A stretch of 62,449 bases of DNA from a virus. Under the pieces are notes generated by a model. It searched no databases, was not told the DNA's origin, and worked only from the letters and a program-made list of their open reading frames with translations. A program made the translations under genes and the position numbers. The stretch spans positions 1 to 62,449 of IMG/VR virus record IMGVR_UViG_3300006923_000022; one strand, written 5' to 3'. This document shows, one piece after another, positions 53,466 to 60,695 of the stretch (the stretch's first letter is position 1; every line of letters begins with the position of its first letter).

Positions 53466-53473
53466 CTATTTAT
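53466..53473 (+). promoter_or_regulatory. Candidate late promoter box CTATTTAT
   Basis: CTATTTAT directly follows the T-tract of the terminator and ends 18 nt before the ATG at 53492, with AAAGGAG between. Confidence 0.6.
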
Positions 53474-53491
53474 TGTTAAAGGAGAAACAGC

Positions 53492-55000
53492 ATGGCTTAT
53501 AAATTTTCAAAAGGTTCACAAGTTATCGGAGACCTAAAAGCAGCAGATGATGCCGAAAGAAATACGCTGATAGATTTTGGAGAGGACCAAATAGAATTCC
53601 AAACAGGTGGTTCGACAAGATTGAAAGTAGATAATCAAGGAGTAGAAGTTACAGGTTCTATTCATGTTGCTACCGGTGGTACCATAAGAATCGGCAGTAG
53701 TTCAATCAATCAAAATGAACTAAGCAGAATTAGTTTGTCAGAAAATATTAATTCGAATGGTGATGCCTTTCTTTTGCTTGACTCCTACGGAGGATTTACC
53801 ATTGAAGATTCTGACAATTCTAGTGCATCTATGGTGTTTAGTAATCCAAATGTCAGCAACAACGCCTCCTTAAAAATAAGAAAATCATTTTCAGAACAAG
53901 ATTCTATTGAACTACATGCTTCAAGTGGATTATCATTGGATGGTGGTTCAACGTTTATAACATCTGCTGAAATCAATGTTCTAGATTCTGTAACTGCTGG
54001 AACAGCAGCTGCTTCTAAGGCAGTTGTTGCGGATTCAAATATTGATATCACAGGAATCAACACAGGTTCATTTGGAAAGATTATCACTTCAAAGCTTTCT
54101 TCTAGTTCTGGTACAATGGAATTACAAACAGGTGGTTCAACAAGACTCAAGATTGAAAATGATGTTATAACCACAACCACTGCATTGCATATAAGTGCTT
54201 CCGTAACAGCGGGCTTAAGGATATCAAAAAATGACGCAAATTATAGAGAAATACAATTTGAAAATGATGGTTCAGAAGCCGGCTTCATACAAATTAATTC
54301 CTCAGAACACTTTGTTATTGGTAATCAAACCAATGGAAAAAGTCTCGGTTTCTTTACTACCGGTGGTGATGGTACTGCTGAAAGAGTGAGAATAGGATCA
54401 GGCGGTTATGTTGGAATTGGAACAGCTTCGCCATCAAGGGAACTACATGTTTCAGGGTCTGATGGCAGAATAAGAGTTGAAGGAAATGCCGGCAATCATC
54501 CGGGTTATGAGTGGGCCGAGGCAGGAACTAGAAAATGGATAGTATATAACGACCCATCTGATGATAAGCTTGTGTTTAAAACAGACAGTACTGATAGAAT
54601 GGTGATAGAACAGGACGGAAAGGTCGGCATCGGTACGACATCTCCTAGCTATACACTAGATGTCAGTGGCTCAACAAGGAGCGCTGGTGCTGTATATAAG
54701 AACACAACTGTTGTAGATTCTTTTCCATACACAGTTACGGCAAGCGATTATATATTGCTGGTAAAAGGATCAGGTGCTAGAACAATAAACTTTCCAGCCA
54801 AAGCCGCTGAACTAGGCAGAATATTAATAATCAAAGATGCTCTCGGCAATTTTGGTTCCGGCACTGTTACAATAGATCCAAACGGTAGTGAAACGATTGA
54901 CGGGCAAACGACTAAGCCAATGGCTGTCAACTGGAAATCGATGACTTACGTTTGCGGTCCGGATGAATGGCACAGGGTCTCTGAATTTACAGCGAATTAA
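53492..55000 (+). CDS. Tail-fibre-like protein with GIGT-x-SP repeats
   Basis: A 502-aa fibre-like protein. It starts AYKFSKGSQVIGDLKAAD, resembling the protein at 51992, and contains IEFQTGGSTRLKVDNQGVEV and a repeat of the same type near residue 210 (MELQTGGSTRLKIEND). Residues about 305-400 carry VGIGTASPSRELHVSG and VGIGTTSPSYTLDVSG, the G-I-G-T-x-(S/T)P-x-x-x-L-x-V-x-G repeat frequent in phage fibre shafts. The C-terminus (ILIIKDALGNFGSGTVTI, then ETIDGQTTK, ending in WHRVSEF) is the shared module. AAAGGAG precedes the ATG. No terminator hairpin is clear after it. Confidence 0.65.
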   Translation: MAYKFSKGSQVIGDLKAADDAERNTLIDFGEDQIEFQTGGSTRLKVDNQGVEVTGSIHVATGGTIRIGSSSINQNELSRISLSENINSNGDAFLLLDSYGGFTIEDSDNSSASMVFSNPNVSNNASLKIRKSFSEQDSIELHASSGLSLDGGSTFITSAEINVLDSVTAGTAAASKAVVADSNIDITGINTGSFGKIITSKLSSSSGTMELQTGGSTRLKIENDVITTTTALHISASVTAGLRISKNDANYREIQFENDGSEAGFIQINSSEHFVIGNQTNGKSLGFFTTGGDGTAERVRIGSGGYVGIGTASPSRELHVSGSDGRIRVEGNAGNHPGYEWAEAGTRKWIVYNDPSDDKLVFKTDSTDRMVIEQDGKVGIGTTSPSYTLDVSGSTRSAGAVYKNTTVVDSFPYTVTASDYILLVKGSGARTINFPAKAAELGRILIIKDALGNFGSGTVTIDPNGSETIDGQTTKPMAVNWKSMTYVCGPDEWHRVSEFTAN

Positions 55001-55039
55001 TAAAAAATTATTCTTTCAAACAAGCACCATTACTCTCTC

Positions 55040-55068
55040 TTGACAATAGAATGTTCTTTTCTTATTCA
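55040..55068 (+). promoter_or_regulatory. Possible sigma70-type promoter before scaffold gene
   Basis: TTGACA (55040-55045), a 17-nt spacer and a weaker TATTCA (55063-55068) lie in the 112-nt gap before the scaffold gene, just upstream of a late-type box. The -10 is poor, so this is less certain than the other sigma70-type promoters. Confidence 0.4.
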
Positions 55069-55073
55069 TTAAA

Positions 55074-55081
55074 CTATTTAT
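55074..55081 (+). promoter_or_regulatory. Candidate late promoter box CTATTTAT before scaffold gene
   Basis: AACTATTTAT ends 31 nt before the ATG at 55113. A perfect 12-bp palindrome, ATAAACGTTTAT (55087-55098), follows five bases later, close to the expected transcript start. The rest of the 55001-55112 gap holds nothing else I can name. Confidence 0.55.
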
Positions 55082-55112
55082 TGTTGATAAACGTTTATTA
55101 GGAGATGTATTA

Positions 55113-56192
55113 ATGTCATCAATGTTAGAACAAGCAATCGTAGACGCTCAGGCGTTGCGTGAAGCAGCATTAAAAAATGCTGAACAATCTGTAATTGAGA
55201 AATACGCACCAGAAATTAAAGCTGCTGTTGAATCTCTATTAGAAGGTAAGGAAGTCATCGAGGAACAGATCGCTGATGAGGCTGCTGCTGTAGGTGGTGC
55301 TGCTCAATTTGATATACCTTATGCTTCTGATCCCGGGATGGGAACTGGAGAACAAGTCGAGATGGAATTAGAATTTGAATTTAACCCAGAAGACTTCAAA
55401 TTGGATCTTGAAAGTATTAAAGATCAAGCTCAGGCTGACCCATCATCTGCTGGTGAGACAACTGAAACAACCGCTGACCTTGCTGGTGAGTTAGGTTTGG
55501 GTGGAGATGAGGTTATTGCTGAACCTGCCACAGAAGATGCTGGTGGACTCGAGGGGCTCTTGGAAGAATCCCAAAACGATGAAGATCAAATGATTGCAGA
55601 ACTTCTTGCACTCCTAGAAGAAACAGATGAAGAGGAAGTTATCGACGAAGCTCTTACTGTTGATGTTGGAGCCGAGAAGCATGGTTGGATAACAACCGAC
55701 GATGCAACGAGAAAATACGACCAAGAATTAGAATTGGCAAAACGCCAATCAGACGAATATAAAGATAGTGCCGAGCAAATGACCGGAGAGCTAGAAGGCT
55801 TGAAGAATTCATTGGCAACTTATCAAACAAATCAAGACAAGCTTCACAAAGTTATCACAGATATAACAGACAAGCTTGAAGAAGCATTGATTAGCAATGC
55901 CCGTTTACTATATACAAATAAAGTTTTAAGCGATGCCTCCTTGAATGAGCGACAAAAGTCAAAAATTGTCGAAGTCATCGTTAAGGCAGAAACAATAAAG
56001 GAAGCCAAGTCTTTGTACGAGACCCTTAAAGAAGCTACAGTGGGAGCAACCAAAAAGTCTCCACAATCACTTAGTGAGTCCGTAAATCGAAGATCCAATC
56101 TTTCCCACGTTATGCCACGCCGCAAGCAAGAGACTTTAAATGAAAATCATTCTTTCTCTGAGAGAATGAAAAAGCTTGCTGGTCTAGACTAA
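55113..56192 (+). CDS. 22: Prohead core scaffolding protein, gp22-like
   Basis: A 359-aa scaffold protein expected to fill the prohead and be degraded by the gp21-like protease. It starts SSMLEQAIVDAQALREAALK, has a long acidic, Ala/Glu/Asp-rich centre and an extended coiled coil (EGLKNSLATYQTNQDKLHKV; SNARLLYTNKVLSDASLNER), and ends SFSERMKKLAGLD. The composition and the position immediately before the capsid gene match T4 gp22 (269 aa), though this one is longer. AGGAG precedes the ATG. Confidence 0.8.
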   Translation: MSSMLEQAIVDAQALREAALKNAEQSVIEKYAPEIKAAVESLLEGKEVIEEQIADEAAAVGGAAQFDIPYASDPGMGTGEQVEMELEFEFNPEDFKLDLESIKDQAQADPSSAGETTETTADLAGELGLGGDEVIAEPATEDAGGLEGLLEESQNDEDQMIAELLALLEETDEEEVIDEALTVDVGAEKHGWITTDDATRKYDQELELAKRQSDEYKDSAEQMTGELEGLKNSLATYQTNQDKLHKVITDITDKLEEALISNARLLYTNKVLSDASLNERQKSKIVEVIVKAETIKEAKSLYETLKEATVGATKKSPQSLSESVNRRSNLSHVMPRRKQETLNENHSFSERMKKLAGLD

Positions 56193-56218
56193 AAAATACA
56201 ATTAAGGAGGTATAAAAA

Positions 56219-58033
56219 ATGTCTATAATTGAAAAATTAACAGAAGGCATCGTCAACCGTGATATGAAAGCGGAAGGTAGTGCACTTCTAAACAAGTGGT
56301 CCTCAACTGGACTTCTTGAGGGTCTTGAGACCCAACATAAAAAGGCGACAATGGCTCGTCTTTTGGAAAACCAAGCAAAAGAACTTCTTCGAGAGTCTTC
56401 TAGCATGGCTGCTGGTGACGTTGAAGGTTTTGCTGCTGTTGCTTTCCCTATCGTTCGTCGTGTATTCGCCGGACTTATTGCAAATGATCTTGTAAGTGTT
56501 CAACCGATGTCTTTGCCATCTGGCTTGATCTTCTTCTTAGATTTCAAATTCTCACCAGATGCTGGTGGAACTACTGCTGTAATGCCTCGTATGGGTAATG
56601 CTGCTGAAGGTTCTATCTATGGTACTGATAAGTTAGGTTCAGGAATCATTGATGGTGTTAATCTTGTTGATGCTGGTGGAAAAGAAGATTTTAGTGGTCC
56701 CGGTCGTGGAGGATCTGTAGGTTATGCTTATGCATCTCCAAGCGGCTCTATTGCTGCTGTTGCTACTGGTGACGGTCGCGCACTCGTCTTTGATCTAGAT
56801 GGTGCTGTAACGGACGCAAACAAGAAAATCATTAAGTTTGATCCTGATCTTTTAACTATTGATGATAGTACTTATAAAATTGTCGTTGTAGATCTTAAAA
56901 CCTCAGCATTTACTTGTTCCACTGGTGATGTTGATTATGACAATCTATCTGCATTCCAGTTTGACGTTACTGACTTAGCTACAGATATTACTGCTGTTTC
57001 TAATTCAGCTACAATGAAGCAAATCCGTCGTTTGACTGATAAGGTTACTACTGCTGAGTCTTTGAATGGTCAAGGCGAATCAGTTCGTTTTATCTTCTCA
57101 ATTGAGACCGGCGGAGCCGCTGTCGCTGTTCAAGCTGCTTTGGCTAACGCCACCAACGCTGCTCATATTACAGTTCCTATCAAGGATCAATATGACAACG
57201 TTGGCGCAACCTCGGTTGGTGCCATTGTTGGTGATTTATTTGCACTTGAAGGGTTAGCAGAAATCCCAGAAATCGACATCAGTGTTGATTCAACTGCGAT
57301 CACAGCCCAGACCAAGAAGCTTAAAGCTAAATGGACACCTGAGTTGGGTCAAGATTTGAATGCTTACCATAATATTGATGCTGAAGTTGAATTGACTTCT
57401 ATTCTTTCTGAGCAAATTGCTCTTGAGATTGACCGTGAGATCCTTGCTGACCTTGTAAATGGCGCAACTGCTGCCACTTACTACTGGGCTCGTTCTCCCG
57501 GACTATTTGTAAACAGAGAAACTGGTACTGAAATTGGTGCAACTTCTGCTGCTCCTGACTTTACCGGAACTGTTTCTGAATGGTATGAGACTCTTATTGA
57601 AACTATCAATGACGTTTCTGCTCAAATCCACAGAAAGACACTTCGTGGCGGAGCTAACTATGTAGTTTGTTCTCCTGAAGGTGCTAATATCCTTGAGTTC
57701 ACCTCTGGATTCCGTGCTAACGTAACTGCTGACGCTGATAAAGGTGACATTGGTGCTGTTAAGGCCGGAAGTCTTTCTCGCAAGTTCGACGTTATCGTTG
57801 ACCCTTACTTCCCTCGTAACTTAATGCTCGTTGGACGTAAAGGTGGTTCTTTCTTAGAATCAGGTTACGTATATGCACCTTATGTGCCTCTACAAGTAAC
57901 TCCAACTATCTTCGGACCAGAAGACTTTGTTCCTCGTAAAGGTGTAATGACTCGTTATGCTAAGAAGATGGTACGTCCTGACATGTACGGTCTTGTTATC
58001 ATTCGTGGTCTCCTTGGCGAATCTGGAGCTTAG
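56219..58033 (+). CDS. 23: Major capsid protein, gp23-like
   Basis: A 604-aa capsid protein. The N-terminal ~59 residues form a removable segment; L57-R58-E59|S60 (ELLRESSSM) matches the gp21-type cleavage rule, near the position used by T4 gp23 (after residue 65). Downstream come FAAVAFPIVRRVFAGLIAND and VSVQPMSLPSGLIFFLDF, characteristic gp23 blocks, plus ALEIDREILADLVNGA and PEGANILEFTSGFRANV near the end. Arg is encoded mostly by CGT here, whereas the fibre and giant genes favour AGA, consistent with selection for high expression. A strong AAGGAGGT ribosome binding site precedes the ATG and a terminator follows. Confidence 0.92.
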   Translation: MSIIEKLTEGIVNRDMKAEGSALLNKWSSTGLLEGLETQHKKATMARLLENQAKELLRESSSMAAGDVEGFAAVAFPIVRRVFAGLIANDLVSVQPMSLPSGLIFFLDFKFSPDAGGTTAVMPRMGNAAEGSIYGTDKLGSGIIDGVNLVDAGGKEDFSGPGRGGSVGYAYASPSGSIAAVATGDGRALVFDLDGAVTDANKKIIKFDPDLLTIDDSTYKIVVVDLKTSAFTCSTGDVDYDNLSAFQFDVTDLATDITAVSNSATMKQIRRLTDKVTTAESLNGQGESVRFIFSIETGGAAVAVQAALANATNAAHITVPIKDQYDNVGATSVGAIVGDLFALEGLAEIPEIDISVDSTAITAQTKKLKAKWTPELGQDLNAYHNIDAEVELTSILSEQIALEIDREILADLVNGATAATYYWARSPGLFVNRETGTEIGATSAAPDFTGTVSEWYETLIETINDVSAQIHRKTLRGGANYVVCSPEGANILEFTSGFRANVTADADKGDIGAVKAGSLSRKFDVIVDPYFPRNLMLVGRKGGSFLESGYVYAPYVPLQVTPTIFGPEDFVPRKGVMTRYAKKMVRPDMYGLVIIRGLLGESGA

Positions 58034-58070
58034 TCCTTGACTGAGTAAGAAGATAACCTTAAAATGAAAT

Positions 58071-58098
58071 GCCCCTTATCTTCGGATTTGGGGCTTTT
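58071..58098 (+). terminator. Intrinsic terminator after major capsid gene
   Basis: GCCCC (58071-58075) pairs with GGGGC (58090-58094); an inner ATC/GAT closes a TTCG tetraloop; TTTT follows. It lies 38 nt after the capsid stop. Confidence 0.8.
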
Positions 58099-58130
58099 CT
58101 ATTTCTAGATACTAATTACTACGACTTGAA

Positions 58131-58202
58131 TTCTGGTCTCCTTTGAGCGAGGCCCCTGCTCACTGTCTCTACCGGAATGGGGCTGGTAGAAACTGACCAG
58201 AA
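58131..58202 (+). ncRNA. Candidate structured RNA: three-way junction with complementary loops
   Basis: Four pairings fit in 72 nt. Stem A: TTCTGGTC (58131-58138) with GACCAGAA (58195-58202), 8 bp. Hairpin B: TGAGC (58144-58148) with GCTCA (58158-58162), 9-nt loop. Hairpin C: TCTACC (58168-58173) with GGTAGA (58185-58190), 11-nt loop. The loops of B (GCCCC, 58152-58156) and C (GGGGC, 58179-58183) are complementary and could kiss, plus one G-U pair. It lies between the capsid terminator and the gene at 58237. Topology recalls riboswitches with two kissing arms, but no known conserved core is visible. A tRNA is excluded. It could also act as DNA. Confidence 0.5.
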
Positions 58203-58236
58203 AACGGGTCCATAATTATAAAAAAGGAGAAATATT

Positions 58237-58686
58237 ATGGGAAATCGAAGAATGGGCTTAGGCCGAATGGAAAAACTGTTAGAAACAGTAGATAGAGATT
58301 TAGATCTCACAAACTCAACATTGACAGCGCCAAGCATCTCAGGTGCCGCAGCTTTGTCTTTAGGCACAGAAGCCATTACTGCTGCTGGAGCTGCTAGTAT
58401 AACTGTACCAGTATCTCTTGTTACGTCAGATGGTGACACAATGGCTGTTACATTGGCTAATGGTACAACTGTTGGGCAGCTTAAATACTTTGTAAGCTTA
58501 CATGCTACAAACGCGTTTCAAGTAACTCCAGCTACAACAGCTGGGAGTTATAATACTTTTACTCTGACCAACATTGGTGAAACAGTGACTTGTATTTGGA
58601 CTGCTTCTGGTTGGGCATTACTCAGCAGATCAAGCGGTGCCGCAGAAGCTGTTAATTCAATTGCTGCTGCTCCTCTCGTGCAATAG
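58237..58686 (+). CDS. Small virion protein with fibre-type C-terminal module
   Basis: A 149-aa protein beginning GNRRMGLGRMEKLLETVDRD, a basic start followed by a short coiled coil, then a Ser/Ala/Thr-rich linker and a beta-rich C-terminal domain (GQLKYFVSLHATNAFQV, then CIWTASGWALLSR). The C-terminal domain resembles the end modules of the fibre-like proteins at 50809-53492. It lies just after the capsid gene, so a capsid decoration or head-fibre role is plausible. AAAGGAG precedes the ATG. The leader contains the structured element at 58131-58202. Confidence 0.5.
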   Translation: MGNRRMGLGRMEKLLETVDRDLDLTNSTLTAPSISGAAALSLGTEAITAAGAASITVPVSLVTSDGDTMAVTLANGTTVGQLKYFVSLHATNAFQVTPATTAGSYNTFTLTNIGETVTCIWTASGWALLSRSSGAAEAVNSIAAAPLVQ

Positions 58687-58712
58687 TAAAGAGTTTCAAA
58701 AGAATACCACAC

Positions 58713-58750
58713 AAACCTCCTTCCTTTTGGTTGGGGGTTTTCTTTTTTTT
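58713..58750 (+). terminator. Intrinsic terminator
   Basis: AAACCTCC (58713-58720) pairs with GGGGGTTT (58733-58740), with one T-G pair, around a 12-nt loop; TTTTCTTTTTTTT-type T-rich sequence follows to 58750. It closes the transcript of the gene at 58237. Confidence 0.75.
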
Positions 58751-58755
58751 AAAAA

Positions 58756-58763
58756 CTATTTAA
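58756..58763 (+). promoter_or_regulatory. Candidate late promoter box CTATTTAA
   Basis: AACTATTTAA begins five bases after the terminator T-tract and ends exactly 17 nt before the ATG at 58781. Confidence 0.5.
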
Positions 58764-58780
58764 TAAACCAAGGAGACAAA

Positions 58781-58912
58781 ATGAAAGAACAAAGAATCCA
58801 AGTTTTAGAACAACAAGTCCGAGACCTTCAAGAACAACAAAAGAATCTTTTAGAATACATAAAAGAGTTAGCATTAACCATTACAGAAACCAGAGTGGAC
58901 AAAAGCGATTAA
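58781..58912 (+). CDS. 43-aa coiled-coil protein
   Basis: A short protein, almost entirely one helix with heptad-like spacing (RIQVLEQQVRDLQEQQKNLL, then EYIKELALTI). The start is ATG 58781, preceded by AAGGAGA at ideal distance and by a terminator plus late-type box; a longer version of this frame from 58637 would run through the terminator and the previous gene and is not credible. It may oligomerise as a small structural or assembly factor. The function is unknown. Confidence 0.6.
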   Translation: MKEQRIQVLEQQVRDLQEQQKNLLEYIKELALTITETRVDKSD

Positions 58913-58917
58913 TGATA

Positions 58918-58925
58918 CTATTTAG
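58918..58925 (+). promoter_or_regulatory. Candidate late promoter box CTATTTAG
   Basis: TACTATTTAG lies five bases after the stop of the 43-aa gene and ends 23 nt before the ATG at 58949, with AAGGAGA between. Confidence 0.45.
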
Positions 58926-58948
58926 TATAATATCACAAGGAGACAAAT

Positions 58949-59323
58949 ATGTCAAGCAAAGTTAAATTTATAAGCAGAGCCCGTAAGGCAAAGCTATTAC
59001 AACAACTTTCACAGGTTCAAGAAGGAACTCCCGAAGCAAAAGCAATAAGAGAACAACTTGGCGCCCATGCTCCTATTGATCCAATCGAAGAAGCCAAAAA
59101 GAAAGCTGCTGCCGAAGCCGTTATCAAAGCCGCTCAAGACGCAGCTCGAAAAGCTCAACAAGAAGCCGAAGCTAAACGAAAAGCACAGGCCGAAGCTAAG
59201 CGTAAAGCCGAAGAAGCCGCTCGCAAGAAAAAAGCAGAAGCTGCTGCTAAACGAAAAGCTGAAGCTGCTAAAAAGAAAGCCAAAGACACTAAGAAAAAAG
59301 TAGATTCTCCTAAAGAAAACTAA
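58949..59323 (+). CDS. Lys/Ala-rich helical protein (TolA-like composition)
   Basis: A 124-aa protein. Residues 1-45 are mixed (SSKVKFISRARKAKLLQQLS), and from about 50 to the end it is nearly all Lys, Ala, Glu and Arg (EEAKKKAAAEAVIKAAQDAA, later KRKAEEAARKKKAEAAAKRK), predicting a long single helix or coiled coil with strong net positive charge. It sits between capsid and neck genes with its own late-type box and is followed by a terminator. A DNA-contacting internal protein or an assembly factor is possible; composition alone cannot decide. Confidence 0.55.
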   Translation: MSSKVKFISRARKAKLLQQLSQVQEGTPEAKAIREQLGAHAPIDPIEEAKKKAAAEAVIKAAQDAARKAQQEAEAKRKAQAEAKRKAEEAARKKKAEAAAKRKAEAAKKKAKDTKKKVDSPKEN

Positions 59324-59350
59324 TTACTAATATTATATTAGTCCTCCGTT

Positions 59351-59377
59351 GCCCCTTGCATATGCTTGGGGCTTTTT
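59351..59377 (+). terminator. Intrinsic terminator
   Basis: GCCCC (59351-59355) pairs with GGGGC (59368-59372) around a 12-nt loop that contains the palindrome GCATATGC; TTTTT follows. It ends the transcript of the Lys/Ala-rich gene. Confidence 0.8.
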
Positions 59378-59390
59378 CTTTAAGGCAAAA

Positions 59391-59398
59391 CTACTTAC
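59391..59398 (+). promoter_or_regulatory. Candidate late promoter box variant CTACTTAC
   Basis: AACTACTTAC follows the terminator by 13 nt and ends 21 nt before the ATG at 59420. It is the same variant as at 26031. Confidence 0.4.
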
Positions 59399-59419
59399 AA
59401 TAGAACGGAGATACAATGA

Positions 59420-60691
59420 ATGTCATTACCAACTTTAACACCAACATCAACAACAACAGCAATAGTTTTACCAAAAACAGCTAGCTTTAATGGGTCCACT
59501 GCTGCGCTTTCGGAAGTTACAGATGCATGCCCCATAGGCGCCTACTCTGGTTCTGTTGCTTTTGTCACAGGAGCAGTAGCTCAAGTTGCTTTTGTATATA
59601 AAAGACTTGGCGGAGATATATTAGATGTCGAGATAACAAGTGGAAGTGTGTTTGCTGCTTATGAAGAGTCATGTCTTGAATATTCTTATATCATAAATAT
59701 GCACCAAACCAAGAATGTAATCGGCTCTGCTCTTGGTTCAACGACTGGTTCGTTCAACCATCGAGGCGAAATAACAGACGGTCCTCAAGATTATGCATTA
59801 AAGTATCCTAAGTTCTCATTTGAGGCGGCTTTTCGCATTGGTGATACGTTTGCCACCGAGGCTGGAATAGGCGGCACACAGACCGTTTATAGTGCCTCCA
59901 TAGATATCGTAAGTGATAAACAAGATTATGACCTTCAAAGTGTTGTATCTTCATCGGCAAATGACAGTAGTTCACCTTTCTATAATAAAATGGTCGGGAA
60001 CCCAAGAGTTAAAATAAGACAGATGTATTATGTTTCCCCTCAACAAATGTGGAGATTCTATGGATACTACGGTGGCTTAAATGTTGTTGGCGATATGCAC
60101 ACCTACGGTCAATATGCTGATGATTCAACATTTCAGGTTATCCCAGCTTGGCAAAACAAGTTGCAAGCGATGTCTTATGAAGATCACCTCTATACAAGAA
60201 CCTCTCATTATTCATATGAGATAATCGATAATCAACTTAGGTTGTTTCCGATTCCAAGTTCAGTATCTCCGGAAAAATTCTGGTTTAAATTTACAATTGA
60301 AGATGGAGAAATTTGGACTGATGATAATAATATGGGATTAGATGGTGTAAACAACATGAATACAATCCCTTTTGAGAATCTTCCATACGAAAAAATTAAC
60401 TCCATCGGTAAACAGTGGATTAGAAGATATGCTTTGGCCTTATCTAAGGAAATTCTTGGTCAAGTTAGAGGAAAGTTCGGTGGTAATATTCCAATTCCCG
60501 GAGACAATATCAGTTTGAACGCTTCGGACTTGTTGGCTCAAGCAAAAGAAGAGAAACAAGGGCTAAAAGAAGAGCTCCAGAAACAATTGGATGAAATAAC
60601 CTATAGTAAGCTTATAGAAACCGATGCGGCTATGACCGAAAAGGCAAAAGACATCATCTCGGATGCACCTCTCAAGATATTCGTAGGATAA
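59420..60691 (+). CDS. 13: Neck protein, gp13-like
   Basis: A 423-aa protein I assign to the gp13-type head completion/neck group, which with gp14 closes the filled head and receives the tail. The N-terminal half includes EYSYIINMHQTKNVIGSAL and GEITDGPQDYALKYPKFSF; the C-terminal part has KINSIGKQWIRRYALALSKE and LGQVRGKFGGNIPIPGD, followed by a helical tail with a coiled segment. Position directly before gp14- and gp15-like genes is the T4 order. Of two nearby ATGs, 59420 opens this frame; the one at 59416 gives only a 22-aa frame. It is longer than T4 gp13 (309 aa). Confidence 0.7.
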   Translation: MSLPTLTPTSTTTAIVLPKTASFNGSTAALSEVTDACPIGAYSGSVAFVTGAVAQVAFVYKRLGGDILDVEITSGSVFAAYEESCLEYSYIINMHQTKNVIGSALGSTTGSFNHRGEITDGPQDYALKYPKFSFEAAFRIGDTFATEAGIGGTQTVYSASIDIVSDKQDYDLQSVVSSSANDSSSPFYNKMVGNPRVKIRQMYYVSPQQMWRFYGYYGGLNVVGDMHTYGQYADDSTFQVIPAWQNKLQAMSYEDHLYTRTSHYSYEIIDNQLRLFPIPSSVSPEKFWFKFTIEDGEIWTDDNNMGLDGVNNMNTIPFENLPYEKINSIGKQWIRRYALALSKEILGQVRGKFGGNIPIPGDNISLNASDLLAQAKEEKQGLKEELQKQLDEITYSKLIETDAAMTEKAKDIISDAPLKIFVG

Positions 60692-60695
60692 ATAA

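Noticed and set aside
58131-58202. tRNA gene on either strand
   Set aside because: The length and closing stem are tRNA-like, but there is no T-arm or proper anticodon arm, and the arm sizes are wrong on both strands.
58131-58202. Hammerhead ribozyme or purine riboswitch
   Set aside because: GAAAC and TCTACC strings recall parts of these motifs, but the CUGAUGA core and the conserved purine-riboswitch junction bases are missing.
58637-58780. Long version of the 43-aa coiled-coil protein starting inside the previous gene
   Set aside because: The extension runs through an intrinsic terminator and a late-type box; ATG 58781 has AAGGAGA at ideal spacing.
59416-59484. 22-aa frame starting at ATG 59416, four bases before the gp13-like start
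   Set aside because: The peptide is a low-complexity Asn/Thr reading of the gp13 gene in another frame; the ribosome binding site serves the ATG at 59420 equally well.
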